Shown in pieces: positions 8,100 through 17,177 of a stretch of DNA of 64,000 nt (position 1 is its first letter; each line of letters begins with the position of its first letter). The DNA comes from Nocardioides sp. J54. GTDB taxonomy: Bacteria > Actinomycetota > Actinomycetes > Propionibacteriales > Nocardioidaceae. The notes below the pieces were generated by a model, which saw only the letters and a program-made list of their open reading frames with translations, ran no database searches and was not told where the DNA came from. The stretch spans positions 1 to 64,000 of the forward strand of contig NZ_JAER01000021.1 in the NCBI RefSeq assembly GCF_000519005.1. Direction: 5' to 3'. The position numbers and the translations under genes were made by a program.

Positions 8100-8204
8100 C
8101 TCCTCCCTCCCCCGCCCCCCTCCCCCGCCCGCTCCCTCCCTTCCCGCCCACCGCGAGGGTGGCGGGAGGGTCGGGGTCGGGCAGGGGTCGGGGGTGGGGT
8201 GGGT
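8100..8204. other. Polypyrimidine tract followed by G-run tract
   Basis: A run of C and T (about 8100-8150) is followed by many G-triplets with short spacers on the plus strand (about 8155-8204), ending just beyond the oxidase stop. The G-runs are spaced closely enough for a G-quadruplex. Together with the 22-bp repeats and the hairpin it fills the 404-bp gap from 7803 to 8206. Confidence 0.5.
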
Positions 8205-8206
8205 GG

Positions 8207-11200
8207 TCAGCGGCGGACGCGGATGTGGGCCACCTTGGTCGCCGCCTTGAGGTAGGCGCTGCCGCGGTAGGTCACCCGGACCGGGATCCGGCCCAGACGC
8301 GTGGCCTTGCCCAGGCGGATGGTGACCTTGCCGGCCTTGTTGACCTTCTTGCTCACCACCTTGCCGTTGAAGCTGACCCGCACCACACCGCTCACCGGGA
8401 CCCCGCTGGGGCGGACGACGGTGACGGTGACCGACGGGCGCGCGTTCCGCTTGACCGAGGCCGGGGCGGCCACCCGCAGCTTCGCGGCGGCCTTGCGGAC
8501 CACGACCTTCACCGTGCTGCTCGACGCCGCGTGGGTGGCGTCGCCGAGGTAGCGGAGGGTGACGGTGCGCGTGCCCGGCTTCAGCGACCTGGCCGGGAGG
8601 ACCAGGGTCGCCTTGCCGGACGAGAGCGCCCGCGACACCAGCAGCGTCGACCCGGAGCGAGCCTCCACCTTGCCGGTGGCTGCGGCGGGGCTGACGGTGA
8701 CGGCGAGGCTGGCCTTCTTGCCGTAGACGACCGTCACGGCCTTGGCCTTCACGGTCGTGGCGACGGGGTCGTCCGCCTCCTCGACCGTGATCGTGACCCT
8801 CGCGGGCTCCGACTCGGCGGTGCCGTCCGACGCCTCGTAGGTGAAGGTGTCGGTGCCGGTGAAGCCGTCCTCGGGCGTGTAGGTGAACGAGCCGTCGGCG
8901 GCGAGGGTGACCTCGCCGTGCTCCGGCTGCGTCGCACCCGTGGCCGTCAGCGGGTCGTCGTCGGCGTCGGTGTCGTTGGCCAGGACGCCGGGCGCGTCGA
9001 CGGTGAGGGTGGTGCCCTCCACGACCGAGTACTCGTCCGCGGCTGCCTCGGGTGCGGCGTTCGGGAACGGGTGCTCGTTCAGCTGGGTGACTTCCTCGGC
9101 CGTCAGCTCGTAGCCGAAGAGCCGGAAGTCGTCCATCAGGCCGTTCCACCGGCCGTCCGGCCAGCTGGTGCCGCCCAGCATGTTCGCCGTGGTGTGGCCG
9201 TCGACCCCGACGTCACCGATGCCGATGGTGAAGTCGGTGCGGGTCCCGACGAGCTCGCCGTCGAAGTACAGCTTCCCGGTGGAACCGCTCATCGTGAACA
9301 CGACGTGCGTCCACTCGTTCAGTGGTACGTCGTTGCCGGGCCCGAGGACCAGGCGCTCCTGGGCGCTGCCCGGGGTGCCGGGTGCCTTGAACGTGGCCGC
9401 GAAGCCCGTGGGTCCGTTGGTCTGGGTGTTCGACTGCAGCAGGAAGAAGGTGTCCGTGCTGCTGCCGATCTGGACCAGTGGGACCCACTGCGGCAGCGTG
9501 CCCGGCCGCACCCAGAGCGAGACGCTGAACTGCTCGTCCATGCCCTCGGCGATGTCGTCCGGCAGGGCCAGGTGGTTGCCCGTCGCCGAGCCGCCACCGG
9601 GGAAGCTCAGCCCCTTGCCGTACTTGCCGTCCTGGGTCCAGCCCACCGCCCCCTGCAGCTGGGCGTCGCCGACCAGCGGGTTGGTGCCCGAGTTGGCGGC
9701 GGTGGAGCCGCTGCCCTCGTCGAAGGTGTAGTGGACCGGGGTTCCCTCGCCGACCGGGGGCCGGTCGACGGTGTGGGTCACCGAGTCCCGCGAGTCCCGC
9801 CAGCCGTCGGCCGCCTGGAACCGGACCTCGAGCTCACGCTCGCCGGGCGGCAGGGTCAGCGCCGGGAAGGAGACCTCCCCGCCGGACACCGCGACCGGCT
9901 GACCGACGCGGCTGCCGTCGACCCACAGCTCGGCCGAGCCCTCGGCGTCGCCGCCGGACTCGTCCTCGACCTCCGCGGACACCGTGAGCGGCTCGCCCCA
10001 CGGCGACGGCGACGGCAGGTCCACGGACACCGAGGTGGTGGTCCGCAGGGCCGCGCCCTCGTCGTACAGCGCTGCGACGTCGTCGTCGCTGAGCGCGCTG
10101 GTGTAGAGCCGCACGTCGTCCATCCGGCCGTCGTACGCCGGGTCGGGGTAGCCGTTGCGCCCCAGCCAGTTGTTCGACGTCGGACCGATGTCGGTCATGT
10201 CGATCGTGAGGTCGGTGCGCTGGGCGACCTGCACCCCGTCGAGGTACAGGGTCCCGGTGGCGCCGTCGCGGGTGAACACGACGTGGTTCCACCTGCCGGC
10301 CGCGACGTCCTTCGTCGGTACGGCGTAGACCCGCTCCTGGTCGCTGGACCCCTTCGCCTTGAAGGTCGCTGCCAGGCCGGAGCCGCCGGGGGCGGCGTCG
10401 GTCTGCATCTGCACCTGGAAGAAGCTGCCGGCGTCGCCGAGGCCGTCGCCGATGTGGAGCAGCCCGATCCAGTTCGCCTTCGTGTCCGGGCGGACCCAGA
10501 ACGACGTGCTGAACGCGTCCTCGCCCTGCAGCAGGTCGTCCGGCAGGTCGACGGCGTTGGCGTTGTCGCCGCCGGGGAGCTCGAGGCCCTTTCCGAACAC
10601 CCCGTCGTCGGTCCAGCCGGCGTCGCCGGTCAGCACCGCGTCGCCGACGGAGGTGTCGGTCCCGGTGTTCTCGGCTGTGGTGCCCGAGCCCTCGGAGAAC
10701 TCGTAGTGCACCGGCGCCTCGTCGACGCCCGGGTCGGTCGAGATGACCACCAGGTCGTCGAGCATCAGCCCGCCGCCGCTGCCGGACCCGGACAGGGTCA
10801 GCACCTCCGAGCGCGCTGTCGCGGTGAACGTGTCGACCCACGTCCTGTAGGTCACCGCGTTGCCGGACGCCGAGGGCGTGTCGGTCCCGGCGGTGATCGT
10901 GGTGTCGAGGTCACCGACCTGCACCGACCCGACCGCGGGCTCGGTGCCGGCGGACCGGCTGTCGCGGGCGTAGCGCATCGAGATGCGGTACTCCCGGCCC
11001 GGGTCGAGGCCGGCCAGCGTGCGCTCCACCTCACCGGCGTTGCCCAGCGAGAACTGGTAGCCGGTCAGGCCGAGGCCGCCCTGGTTGGCGGACGCGCCGC
11101 GCACCAGCTGGACCGGCTCGTTGATGCTCCACGGCGCCATCCGGCCGTTGCCCGGCTCGAGGTCGATGACCATCGGCGGGTTGGCCGAGCGCCACTCGGC

Positions 11201-13675
11201 GGGCAGCTTCGGGTACTCGAACTGGTCGACGACCTTCGGCGCACGCTGGTCGAGCTTCACCGCCGGGTCGACGTCCATGATCTTCGCGACCGACGGGGTG
11301 CCGTCGGCGTCGTGGACGAACAGCATGTACGCACCCGGAGGGGCGTAGGTCGCGTCCTGCGGCGCGGTGACCGTCAGGGTGCCACCCGACTGCGTGAACT
11401 CCAGGTCCTGGAAGTTCTGGTCGTTGTTGAACCCGTGGGTGACCGAGCCGTTGCGGACCAGGGTGACCCGCGAGACGGGGCCGCCGCTGACGCTGACGTC
11501 GAACGTGCCGTCGTACCCGATCTTCTTCGGGCCGGCGGTGATCTCCGGCCGCTCGGCGAGCTCGTCGCCGTCGAAGAGGTACGCCGGGGAGTAGTACTCG
11601 ACGTCGGTGTAGTTGCGCGGGCCCGGGGCGCCGCCGCCGCCGATCATGACCCGGCCGTCGGGCAGGAGCAGGGCGGAGGAGTGGTAGAGCCGGGCGTGCG
11701 CGTAGGGCGCCTCGATCGCGGTCCAGGTGTCCGTGTCCGGGTCCCAGACCTCGGCCGTGGTGACGTAGCCGCCGTTGTCGGCGTTGTCGCGGCTGCCGCC
11801 GGTGACGAGGACGTCGCCGTCGGGCAGCACCGTGGCGGTCGCCCAGTGCCGCTGGTACTTCATCGGCGAGGTCGGCTCGACGACCGGGTTCTCCGTGCCG
11901 CCGGTGATGTCGACGGTGAAGCCGGCGCGGGCACCGGCGGGACCGCCGCCGTTGGCCCACCAGCCGCCGCCGACCTGCAGGATCTTGCCGGGCCGGTACA
12001 TCGCAGCCGTGGAGGTCGCGCCGACCGGACGGCCGTTCGCGCCCTGGTCGGCGACGTTCGCCGGCAGGGTGCCGCGCAGGGTCAGCTCGCCGTCACCGCT
12101 CGGGTCGAGCTCGAACATCTGGGTGCCGGAGATGTTGAACAGCGTGCCGCTGCCGGGCGCGACGAAGGCCCGCGGGTACCACCAGCGGTTCTCGTCGGGC
12201 TGGCCACCGCCGCCGTCGCCGTACGCCGCCGCGCTGGTCGCGCCGGTCAGCAGCGTCCAGCCGTTGCCCTCGTCGGGCCGGTAGACCTCAGGCGTGAGCA
12301 CACCGGGACCGCCCGGGCCGCCGCGCAGGCTGCCGCCCTGGACCACGATCGAGCCGTCGGGCATCGTCGTGCCGGTCGGGTACCACCGCGGGATGTTCAT
12401 CGGCGCCTCGTCGCGGAGCCCCTGCTTCGAGGAGAAGCTGGTGACGCCGATCGCAGCGTCGTTGGGGGCGTTGCCGCCGAGGGAGTCGTCGCCACCGACG
12501 GTCATGACGACCTTGCGGTGCGGGTTCTGCACCTGCATCGAGCAGAACAGGTCGGTGTAGGTCGTGTTCGGCGAGAGCCCGTCGCGGTAGTTCTCGAGCG
12601 TGCGCTCGACCGCGGGGTCCCACACGTCGAACTCGGTCTGGCCGCCCTGGAAGACACAGCTGTTGCCGGAGAAGTCGAAGGGCGTCGAGTCGGTGCAGCC
12701 GGACGAGACGCTGCCGAAGGACTGCACCTTGCCGTCCGCGGTCAGCGTCATGTTGATGGGCATCAGCGGCCACGGCGTGACGCCGCTCCAGCGTCCGTGC
12801 TGGTCCTTCGCCGGCGGGGAGCAGTCGGCCGCCACCAGGCCGCTGGCGTAGGCCAGGCCGTTGCGCATCTGGGTCCGCATCACCGGCTCGGAGTAGGCGG
12901 TGCCCTCGTGGCCCATCGCGGTGTACCAGGACCGCCCCGAGTCGATCTGCTGGCACCACGTGACGGGGTGGTTCGTGCCCTGCTGGCCGGCGCTGTTGTA
13001 GGACGACTCGTCCACCGACAGGATCGTGCGCACGTCCTGGGCCGGGTTGACGGTCCAGTCGTACCACTCGTCGCTGCGGGTGAAGTCGCTCGGCAGCCCC
13101 GCGGCGAGCGGGTGCGTGGCGTCGTTGACGACGACCTTGCCGGAGCGGATGGCCGGGTTCTCCGGGTGGCCCTCCGACATCGCGCCGACGAGGCGCAGGT
13201 AGAACGGGTTGACGTCGTGCTCGCTCTGGCCGACGGACCAGCCCGCGTAGTGCAGGCCCATGTAGCCGCCGCCACCGCGGATGTAGTCCTCGAGCGCCGC
13301 GCGCTGCTCGGTGTTGAACAGCACGCCGCCGGTCTGTGCGAAGACCACGGCGTCCTTGGTGGCGAGGTTGTCCGCGTTGAACGCACCGGCGTCCTGCGTC
13401 TCCTCGACCTGGAGGGTCTGGCCGTGCTCGCTGGCGAGGTCCGCCGCGAGCTCGTTCACCGCCTGGCGCGCCTGCACGTGCGAGGCGTGGAAGTTGTCCT
13501 TGTAGAAGAGCAGGACGCTCAGTACGTCGTCCTCCTCCGCCGCGTGCGCGGGCGCCGTCGTCGCCGTGAGCGGCAGCGCCACCGACATCGCGACGAGTGC
13601 CGCGAAGGAGTGGGCTGCGAGCCGTCGGGAGCGATGGCGCAACCGCGACCGGAGTGACCGGCGTTGCACTGTCAT
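8207..13675 (-). CDS. Secreted ThuA + copper radical oxidase (galactose/glyoxal-oxidase-like) + LamG protein
   Basis: 1,822 residues from the ATG at 13675. An Arg-rich signal peptide ends APAHA near residue 45. Domains in order: ThuA-like (about 47-280; GGGGYMGLHYAGW); a kelch-type galactose-oxidase fold (about 285-770); a jelly-roll-like linker; LamG 1 (about 988-1206); an Ig-like segment; LamG 2 (about 1311-1534); a cadherin/VCBS-type domain (VLANDTDADDDPLT); and two Ig-like repeats to the end. All five residues of the copper radical site appear to be present by motif: Cys378 (LFCSMQV), Tyr432 (RWYPTGTTMPDG), Tyr664-His665 (ARLYHSSALLLPDG) and His747 (VTHGFNNDQ). Such enzymes oxidise primary alcohols or aldehydes and release H2O2. 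LamG modules suggest binding to glycans or surfaces. Two GTTC-N8-GAAC dyads lie upstream. The substrate is unknown. Confidence 0.9.
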   Translation of the reverse strand: MTVQRRSLRSRLRHRSRRLAAHSFAALVAMSVALPLTATTAPAHAAEEDDVLSVLLFYKDNFHASHVQARQAVNELAADLASEHGQTLQVEETQDAGAFNADNLATKDAVVFAQTGGVLFNTEQRAALEDYIRGGGGYMGLHYAGWSVGQSEHDVNPFYLRLVGAMSEGHPENPAIRSGKVVVNDATHPLAAGLPSDFTRSDEWYDWTVNPAQDVRTILSVDESSYNSAGQQGTNHPVTWCQQIDSGRSWYTAMGHEGTAYSEPVMRTQMRNGLAYASGLVAADCSPPAKDQHGRWSGVTPWPLMPINMTLTADGKVQSFGSVSSGCTDSTPFDFSGNSCVFQGGQTEFDVWDPAVERTLENYRDGLSPNTTYTDLFCSMQVQNPHRKVVMTVGGDDSLGGNAPNDAAIGVTSFSSKQGLRDEAPMNIPRWYPTGTTMPDGSIVVQGGSLRGGPGGPGVLTPEVYRPDEGNGWTLLTGATSAAAYGDGGGGQPDENRWWYPRAFVAPGSGTLFNISGTQMFELDPSGDGELTLRGTLPANVADQGANGRPVGATSTAAMYRPGKILQVGGGWWANGGGPAGARAGFTVDITGGTENPVVEPTSPMKYQRHWATATVLPDGDVLVTGGSRDNADNGGYVTTAEVWDPDTDTWTAIEAPYAHARLYHSSALLLPDGRVMIGGGGAPGPRNYTDVEYYSPAYLFDGDELAERPEITAGPKKIGYDGTFDVSVSGGPVSRVTLVRNGSVTHGFNNDQNFQDLEFTQSGGTLTVTAPQDATYAPPGAYMLFVHDADGTPSVAKIMDVDPAVKLDQRAPKVVDQFEYPKLPAEWRSANPPMVIDLEPGNGRMAPWSINEPVQLVRGASANQGGLGLTGYQFSLGNAGEVERTLAGLDPGREYRISMRYARDSRSAGTEPAVGSVQVGDLDTTITAGTDTPSASGNAVTYRTWVDTFTATARSEVLTLSGSGSGGGLMLDDLVVISTDPGVDEAPVHYEFSEGSGTTAENTGTDTSVGDAVLTGDAGWTDDGVFGKGLELPGGDNANAVDLPDDLLQGEDAFSTSFWVRPDTKANWIGLLHIGDGLGDAGSFFQVQMQTDAAPGGSGLAATFKAKGSSDQERVYAVPTKDVAAGRWNHVVFTRDGATGTLYLDGVQVAQRTDLTIDMTDIGPTSNNWLGRNGYPDPAYDGRMDDVRLYTSALSDDDVAALYDEGAALRTTTSVSVDLPSPSPWGEPLTVSAEVEDESGGDAEGSAELWVDGSRVGQPVAVSGGEVSFPALTLPPGERELEVRFQAADGWRDSRDSVTHTVDRPPVGEGTPVHYTFDEGSGSTAANSGTNPLVGDAQLQGAVGWTQDGKYGKGLSFPGGGSATGNHLALPDDIAEGMDEQFSVSLWVRPGTLPQWVPLVQIGSSTDTFFLLQSNTQTNGPTGFAATFKAPGTPGSAQERLVLGPGNDVPLNEWTHVVFTMSGSTGKLYFDGELVGTRTDFTIGIGDVGVDGHTTANMLGGTSWPDGRWNGLMDDFRLFGYELTAEEVTQLNEHPFPNAAPEAAADEYSVVEGTTLTVDAPGVLANDTDADDDPLTATGATQPEHGEVTLAADGSFTYTPEDGFTGTDTFTYEASDGTAESEPARVTITVEEADDPVATTVKAKAVTVVYGKKASLAVTVSPAAATGKVEARSGSTLLVSRALSSGKATLVLPARSLKPGTRTVTLRYLGDATHAASSSTVKVVVRKAAAKLRVAAPASVKRNARPSVTVTVVRPSGVPVSGVVRVSFNGKVVSKKVNKAGKVTIRLGKATRLGRIPVRVTYRGSAYLKAATKVAHIRVRR

Positions 13676-13775
13676 CTGGGATCCCCTGTCTCGGGTGGGT
13701 GTTCCGCGAGGGCCCCGAGGGTGTGGGCCCCCTGCCGGGACCGTATGACGCCCGTCACACAAATACAAGAACTAC

Positions 13776-13791
13776 GTCCAGATTCGTGAAC
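13776..13791. promoter_or_regulatory. Putative IclR operator, site 1
   Basis: GTCC-AGATTCGT-GAAC, one mismatch from GTTC-N8-GAAC, about 100 bp upstream of the oxidase start. It lies within AT-richer sequence where the oxidase promoter should be, so binding would likely repress. Confidence 0.6.
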
Positions 13792-13800
13792 AAATAGCAT

Positions 13801-13826
13801 GATCCGTTCATGTTCGTGAACGGATC
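13801..13826. promoter_or_regulatory. 26-bp inverted repeat containing putative IclR operator, site 2
   Basis: The arms GATCCGTTCA (13801-13810) and TGAACGGATC (13817-13826) are perfect, with a 6-bp centre. Inside is an exact GTTC-N8-GAAC at 13806-13821. It is 22 bp past the KDG-kinase stop, so it could also form a terminator hairpin for the KDG operon. Confidence 0.65.
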
Positions 13827-13848
13827 GTGGTGGATCAGGCGCGTCCGG

Positions 13849-14910
13849 TCAGCGTCGCGTCCGGGCGTCCCCTCCGGTCGCGAGGGCGCGGACCTCGTCG
13901 AGCGAGGCCATCGACGTGTCGCCGGGGGTGCTCATCGCCAGGGCGCCGTGGGCGGCACCGAGCTCGACGCTGGATGAGAGGTCCTCCCCGGTGAGCAGGC
14001 CCCACGCCAGGCCGGCGACGAAGCCGTCACCACCGCCGACCCGGTCCAGGACGGACAGGTGCGTGCGGACGGTCGACGCGCACAGCCCCGGGCCGGGCGC
14101 CCAGGCCAGGCCCTGCCAGTCGTTGTCGCCGGCCGAGTGCACGACTCTCCGGGTCGTCGCGACCACGCGCAGGGTGGGGAAGGAGCCGGCGAGCAGCTCG
14201 GCGGCAGCGGCCGGGTCGTCGGGGGGCGGGTCGTCGCTGAAGTCGGACGGGTTGCCCACGAGGACGTCGACGAGGCCGGCCAGCTCGCGGTTCACCTCGC
14301 GGGCCCGCGCCTGGCCGCCCCGGTCCGCCCAGAGGCTGGGCCGGTAGTTGGTGTCGTAGGAGACGACGGTGCCGTGGGCGCGTGCTGCTGCCATCGCCTC
14401 GCGGGCGACCTCGGCGGTTGTGTCGGACAGGCCGGCGAAGACGCCACCGGTGTGCAGCCAGCGCACGCCGCGGCGCCCGAACAGGTCGTCCCAGTCGAGG
14501 TCGCCGGGCACGAGCTGGCTGACGGCCGTCCCGGCCCGGTCGGAGACGCCGAGTGCCGAGCGCACGCCGTAGCCCCGCTCGGTGAAGTTGATCCCGTTGC
14601 GGGCCGCCCGGCCGACGCCGTCGAACGCGCGCCAGTGGACCAGCGAGGTGTCGACCCCACCGGCCCGCACCAGCGCCTCGACCAGCCGGCCGACCTCGTT
14701 GTCGACGAGGGCCGTCGCGACGGCGGTGCGCAGGCCGAAGACGCTGCTGAGGGCACGCGCGACGTTGTACTCCCCGCCGCCCTCCCACACCTCGAAGCGG
14801 CGCGCGGCACGGATCCGGGTCTCGCCCGGGTCCAGTCGCAGCATCACCTCGCCGAGCGCGACGACGTCGAGCTCGCACTCGTCCGCCGGCCGGAGCGGCA
14901 CCAGGCTCAC
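13849..14910 (-). CDS. kdgK: PfkB-family sugar kinase, probable 2-keto-3-deoxygluconate kinase
   Basis: 353 residues from a GTG at 14910. A ribokinase-fold start (VVALGEVMLRLDPGE) is followed by WEGGGEYNVARALS, a substrate-binding signature of KdgK-type kinases, and the PfkB C-terminal signature RVGGGDGFVAGLAWGLL with catalytic Asp295. It should phosphorylate KDG to 2-keto-3-deoxy-6-phosphogluconate. It lies 7 bp after the KDPG aldolase gene and ends the nine-gene operon that begins with kduI, which supports the assignment over other PfkB sugars. Confidence 0.88.
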   Translation of the reverse strand: MSLVPLRPADECELDVVALGEVMLRLDPGETRIRAARRFEVWEGGGEYNVARALSSVFGLRTAVATALVDNEVGRLVEALVRAGGVDTSLVHWRAFDGVGRAARNGINFTERGYGVRSALGVSDRAGTAVSQLVPGDLDWDDLFGRRGVRWLHTGGVFAGLSDTTAEVAREAMAAARAHGTVVSYDTNYRPSLWADRGGQARAREVNRELAGLVDVLVGNPSDFSDDPPPDDPAAAAELLAGSFPTLRVVATTRRVVHSAGDNDWQGLAWAPGPGLCASTVRTHLSVLDRVGGGDGFVAGLAWGLLTGEDLSSSVELGAAHGALAMSTPGDTSMASLDEVRALATGGDARTRR

Positions 14911-14917
14911 GGGTCGC

Positions 14918-15580
14918 TCACCCCCGCACCGTCCCGGGGACGAGCGGCTCGAGCGCGCCGGGTACGGCGGCGACGGTGGTCGCGCAGAGGTCGGTGACCT
15001 CGTCCCACCGACCGGCGCGGAGCAGGTCGGGCGGGACCATCCAGCTGCCGCCGACGGCGGCCACGGCGGGGTGGGCGAGGTAGTCGGGCGCGAGACGGGC
15101 GGAGATCCCGCCGGTCGGCACGAAGGTCACCTGGGGGAAGGCGGCGGCCAGGGCACTGATCGCGGGCAGGCCGCCGCTGGGCTCGGCCGGGAAGAACTTC
15201 ACCAGGTCGAGCCCCTGGTCGAGGGCCCGCATGATCTCGCTGGCGGTGCTCACCCCCGGCAGGACGGGGAGTCCGAGCGCCCGGCAGCGGTGGACCACGG
15301 CCACGCTCAACCCGGGGCTCACCACGAAGCCGGCGCCCGACCTGTGGGCCAGGTCCACCTGCTCCGCGGTGAGCACCGTGCCGGCGCCGACCACGAGGTC
15401 TCCGCGGTCGGCGAGGCGGCGCAGGACTGCCGCGGCGTCCGGCGACCGGAAGGTCACCTCCGCCACGGGCAGGCCGCCGCGGACCAGGGCCTCACCGAGG
15501 CCGTCGGCCCGGTCGACGTCGCCGAGGACGACGACCGGGACGACGCGGTGACGCCCCAGCACCTCTGCGGCGTGCGTCAT
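14918..15580 (-). CDS. eda: 2-keto-3-deoxy-6-phosphogluconate (KDPG) aldolase
   Basis: 220 residues. It is a class I aldolase with a TIM barrel: VVPVVVLGDVDRADGL, then PVAEVTFRSPDA with the catalytic Glu, VVGAGTVLTAEQ, and DLVKFFPAEPSGG with Schiff-base Lys128. It cleaves KDPG to pyruvate and glyceraldehyde 3-phosphate. The start overlaps the stop of the aldehyde dehydrogenase gene by 4 bp. With kdgK downstream it completes the route from KDG to central metabolism. Confidence 0.93.
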   Translation of the reverse strand: MTHAAEVLGRHRVVPVVVLGDVDRADGLGEALVRGGLPVAEVTFRSPDAAAVLRRLADRGDLVVGAGTVLTAEQVDLAHRSGAGFVVSPGLSVAVVHRCRALGLPVLPGVSTASEIMRALDQGLDLVKFFPAEPSGGLPAISALAAAFPQVTFVPTGGISARLAPDYLAHPAVAAVGGSWMVPPDLLRAGRWDEVTDLCATTVAAVPGALEPLVPGTVRG

Positions 15581-17085
15581 CGGAGCTCGGCGATGACCGT
15601 CTTGAGCTCGGTGTAGTCGTCGAGGCCGAACGCACCGAGCTCGCGACCCCAGCCGGACTGCTTGAACCCGCCCCGGGGCAGGGTGACGTCGTCGGCGTGC
15701 CAGGTGTTGAGCCACACGGTGCCGGCCCGCAGGCGGCCGCCGACGCGGTGCGCGCGACCGATGTCCTTCGACCACACGCCGGCAGCCAGCCCGTAGACGG
15801 TGTTGTTGGCCGCGGCGACGACCTCGTCCTCGGAGTCGAACGGGATGGCGGTGACCACCGGCCCGAAGATCTCGTCGGTCTGCACCGCCATGTCCTCGGT
15901 CACGGAGGTGATCAGGGTCGGCTGGACGAAGTAGCCGCGCTCCCCCACCCGGTCCGCGCTGCCCGCGGTGACCTCGGCGCCGTCGGCGAGGGCGCTGCGG
16001 ATGTAGCCGAGCACCTTCTCGTGCTGCTCCTGGGAGACCAGCGGCCCCATGTCGGTCGACGGGTCGAAGCCGCTGCCGACGCGGATCGCCCGCGCCGCGT
16101 TGGCGACGCCCTCGACGACCTCGTCGAAGACCGCCCGGTGGACGTAGAGGCGCGAGCCGTTGACGCAGCACTGGCCCTCGTTGAAGTAGCCGCCCAGCAC
16201 GGCCCCGGCGATGGCGGCGTCGATGTCCGCGTCGTCGAAGATGATGTTGGGAGCCTTGCCGCCGAGCTCGAGCGAGACCTTCTTGAGGTTGCCCGAAGCG
16301 GCCGCGGCGATCTTCTTGCCGACCTCGGTGCTGCCGGTGAAGGCGACCTTGTCGACGCCGTGGTGGTCGACCAGGGCGGCGCCGGTGTCGCCGAAGCCGG
16401 GGACGACGTTGACGACGCCCGCGGGGACGCCGGCCTCGAGCAGCAGCTCGCCCAGGCGCAGCGCGGTGAGCGGGGTCTGCTCGGCCGGCTTGAGGATGAC
16501 GGTGTTGCCCGCGGTGATCGCCGGGATGATCTTGAAGGCGGCCATCAGCAGCGGGAAGTTCCACGGCACGATGCCGGCGACGACGCCGATCGGCTCGCGG
16601 CGGGTGTAGGCGTGGAAGTCGCGGTCGGGCACCGACATCGGGATGGTGGTGCCCTCGATCTTGGTGGCCCAGCCGGCGAAGTAGCGGAACAGCTCGGCGG
16701 TGGTGGCGACGTCGCCGTCGCGGGCGGCCTCCACCCTCTTGCCGTTGTCCAGCGCCTCGAGCTGGGCGAGCTCGTCGGCGTGCGCCTCGACGAGGTCGCC
16801 GATGCGCCACAGCAGGTGCGAGCGCTCGCGCGGCGTCATCCGCGCCCAGGGCGAGCCGGCCTCGAAGGCGCGGCGGGCCGCGGCGACCGCCCGGTCCACG
16901 TCCGCGGCGGAGCCCTGCGCGACCTGGACGAGCTCTTCCTCGGTCGCGGGGTTGAGGGTGGCGAAGGTGCGCCCGTCCTGCGCGTCGACCCACTCCCCGT
17001 CGATGAGCAGCTGCCGGGGGGAGGAGAGGAAGGAGCTGACGGACGGGAGCAGGCTGGCGGTGTCGTTGCTGACGGTGGTGGTCAT
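15577..17085 (-). CDS. NAD(P)-dependent aldehyde dehydrogenase
   Basis: 502 residues, the usual length for the ALDH superfamily. It shows VPWNFPLLMAAFKIIPA, the cofactor-binding FTGSTEVGKKI, the catalytic LELGGKAPNII Glu region, and GQCCVNGSR with the nucleophilic Cys at 306/307. It lies between the sugar transporter and KDPG aldolase genes, so it probably oxidises an aldehyde generated from the imported substrate. Candidates are a sugar-acid semialdehyde such as 2-oxoglutarate semialdehyde, or an aldehyde made outside by the copper radical oxidase. The sequence does not decide between them. Confidence 0.9.
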   Translation of the reverse strand: MTTTVSNDTASLLPSVSSFLSSPRQLLIDGEWVDAQDGRTFATLNPATEEELVQVAQGSAADVDRAVAAARRAFEAGSPWARMTPRERSHLLWRIGDLVEAHADELAQLEALDNGKRVEAARDGDVATTAELFRYFAGWATKIEGTTIPMSVPDRDFHAYTRREPIGVVAGIVPWNFPLLMAAFKIIPAITAGNTVILKPAEQTPLTALRLGELLLEAGVPAGVVNVVPGFGDTGAALVDHHGVDKVAFTGSTEVGKKIAAAASGNLKKVSLELGGKAPNIIFDDADIDAAIAGAVLGGYFNEGQCCVNGSRLYVHRAVFDEVVEGVANAARAIRVGSGFDPSTDMGPLVSQEQHEKVLGYIRSALADGAEVTAGSADRVGERGYFVQPTLITSVTEDMAVQTDEIFGPVVTAIPFDSEDEVVAAANNTVYGLAAGVWSKDIGRAHRVGGRLRAGTVWLNTWHADDVTLPRGGFKQSGWGRELGAFGLDDYTELKTVIAELR

Positions 17086-17177
17086 GTCGCTTTCCTTGGC
17101 GTCGGGAGTACGGACGGGTGCGGGTGGTGGCCGCACCGGGGATCTCGGGTGGTTCCGGTGGGTGGGGGCGAGGAGCG

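Noticed and set aside
7535..13657. 2,040-codon plus-strand open frame
   Set aside because: It is antisense to the secreted oxidase gene. Its translation is Arg/Gly/Val-rich with no family motifs, whereas the minus strand encodes clear domains. This is a common shadow in high-GC DNA.
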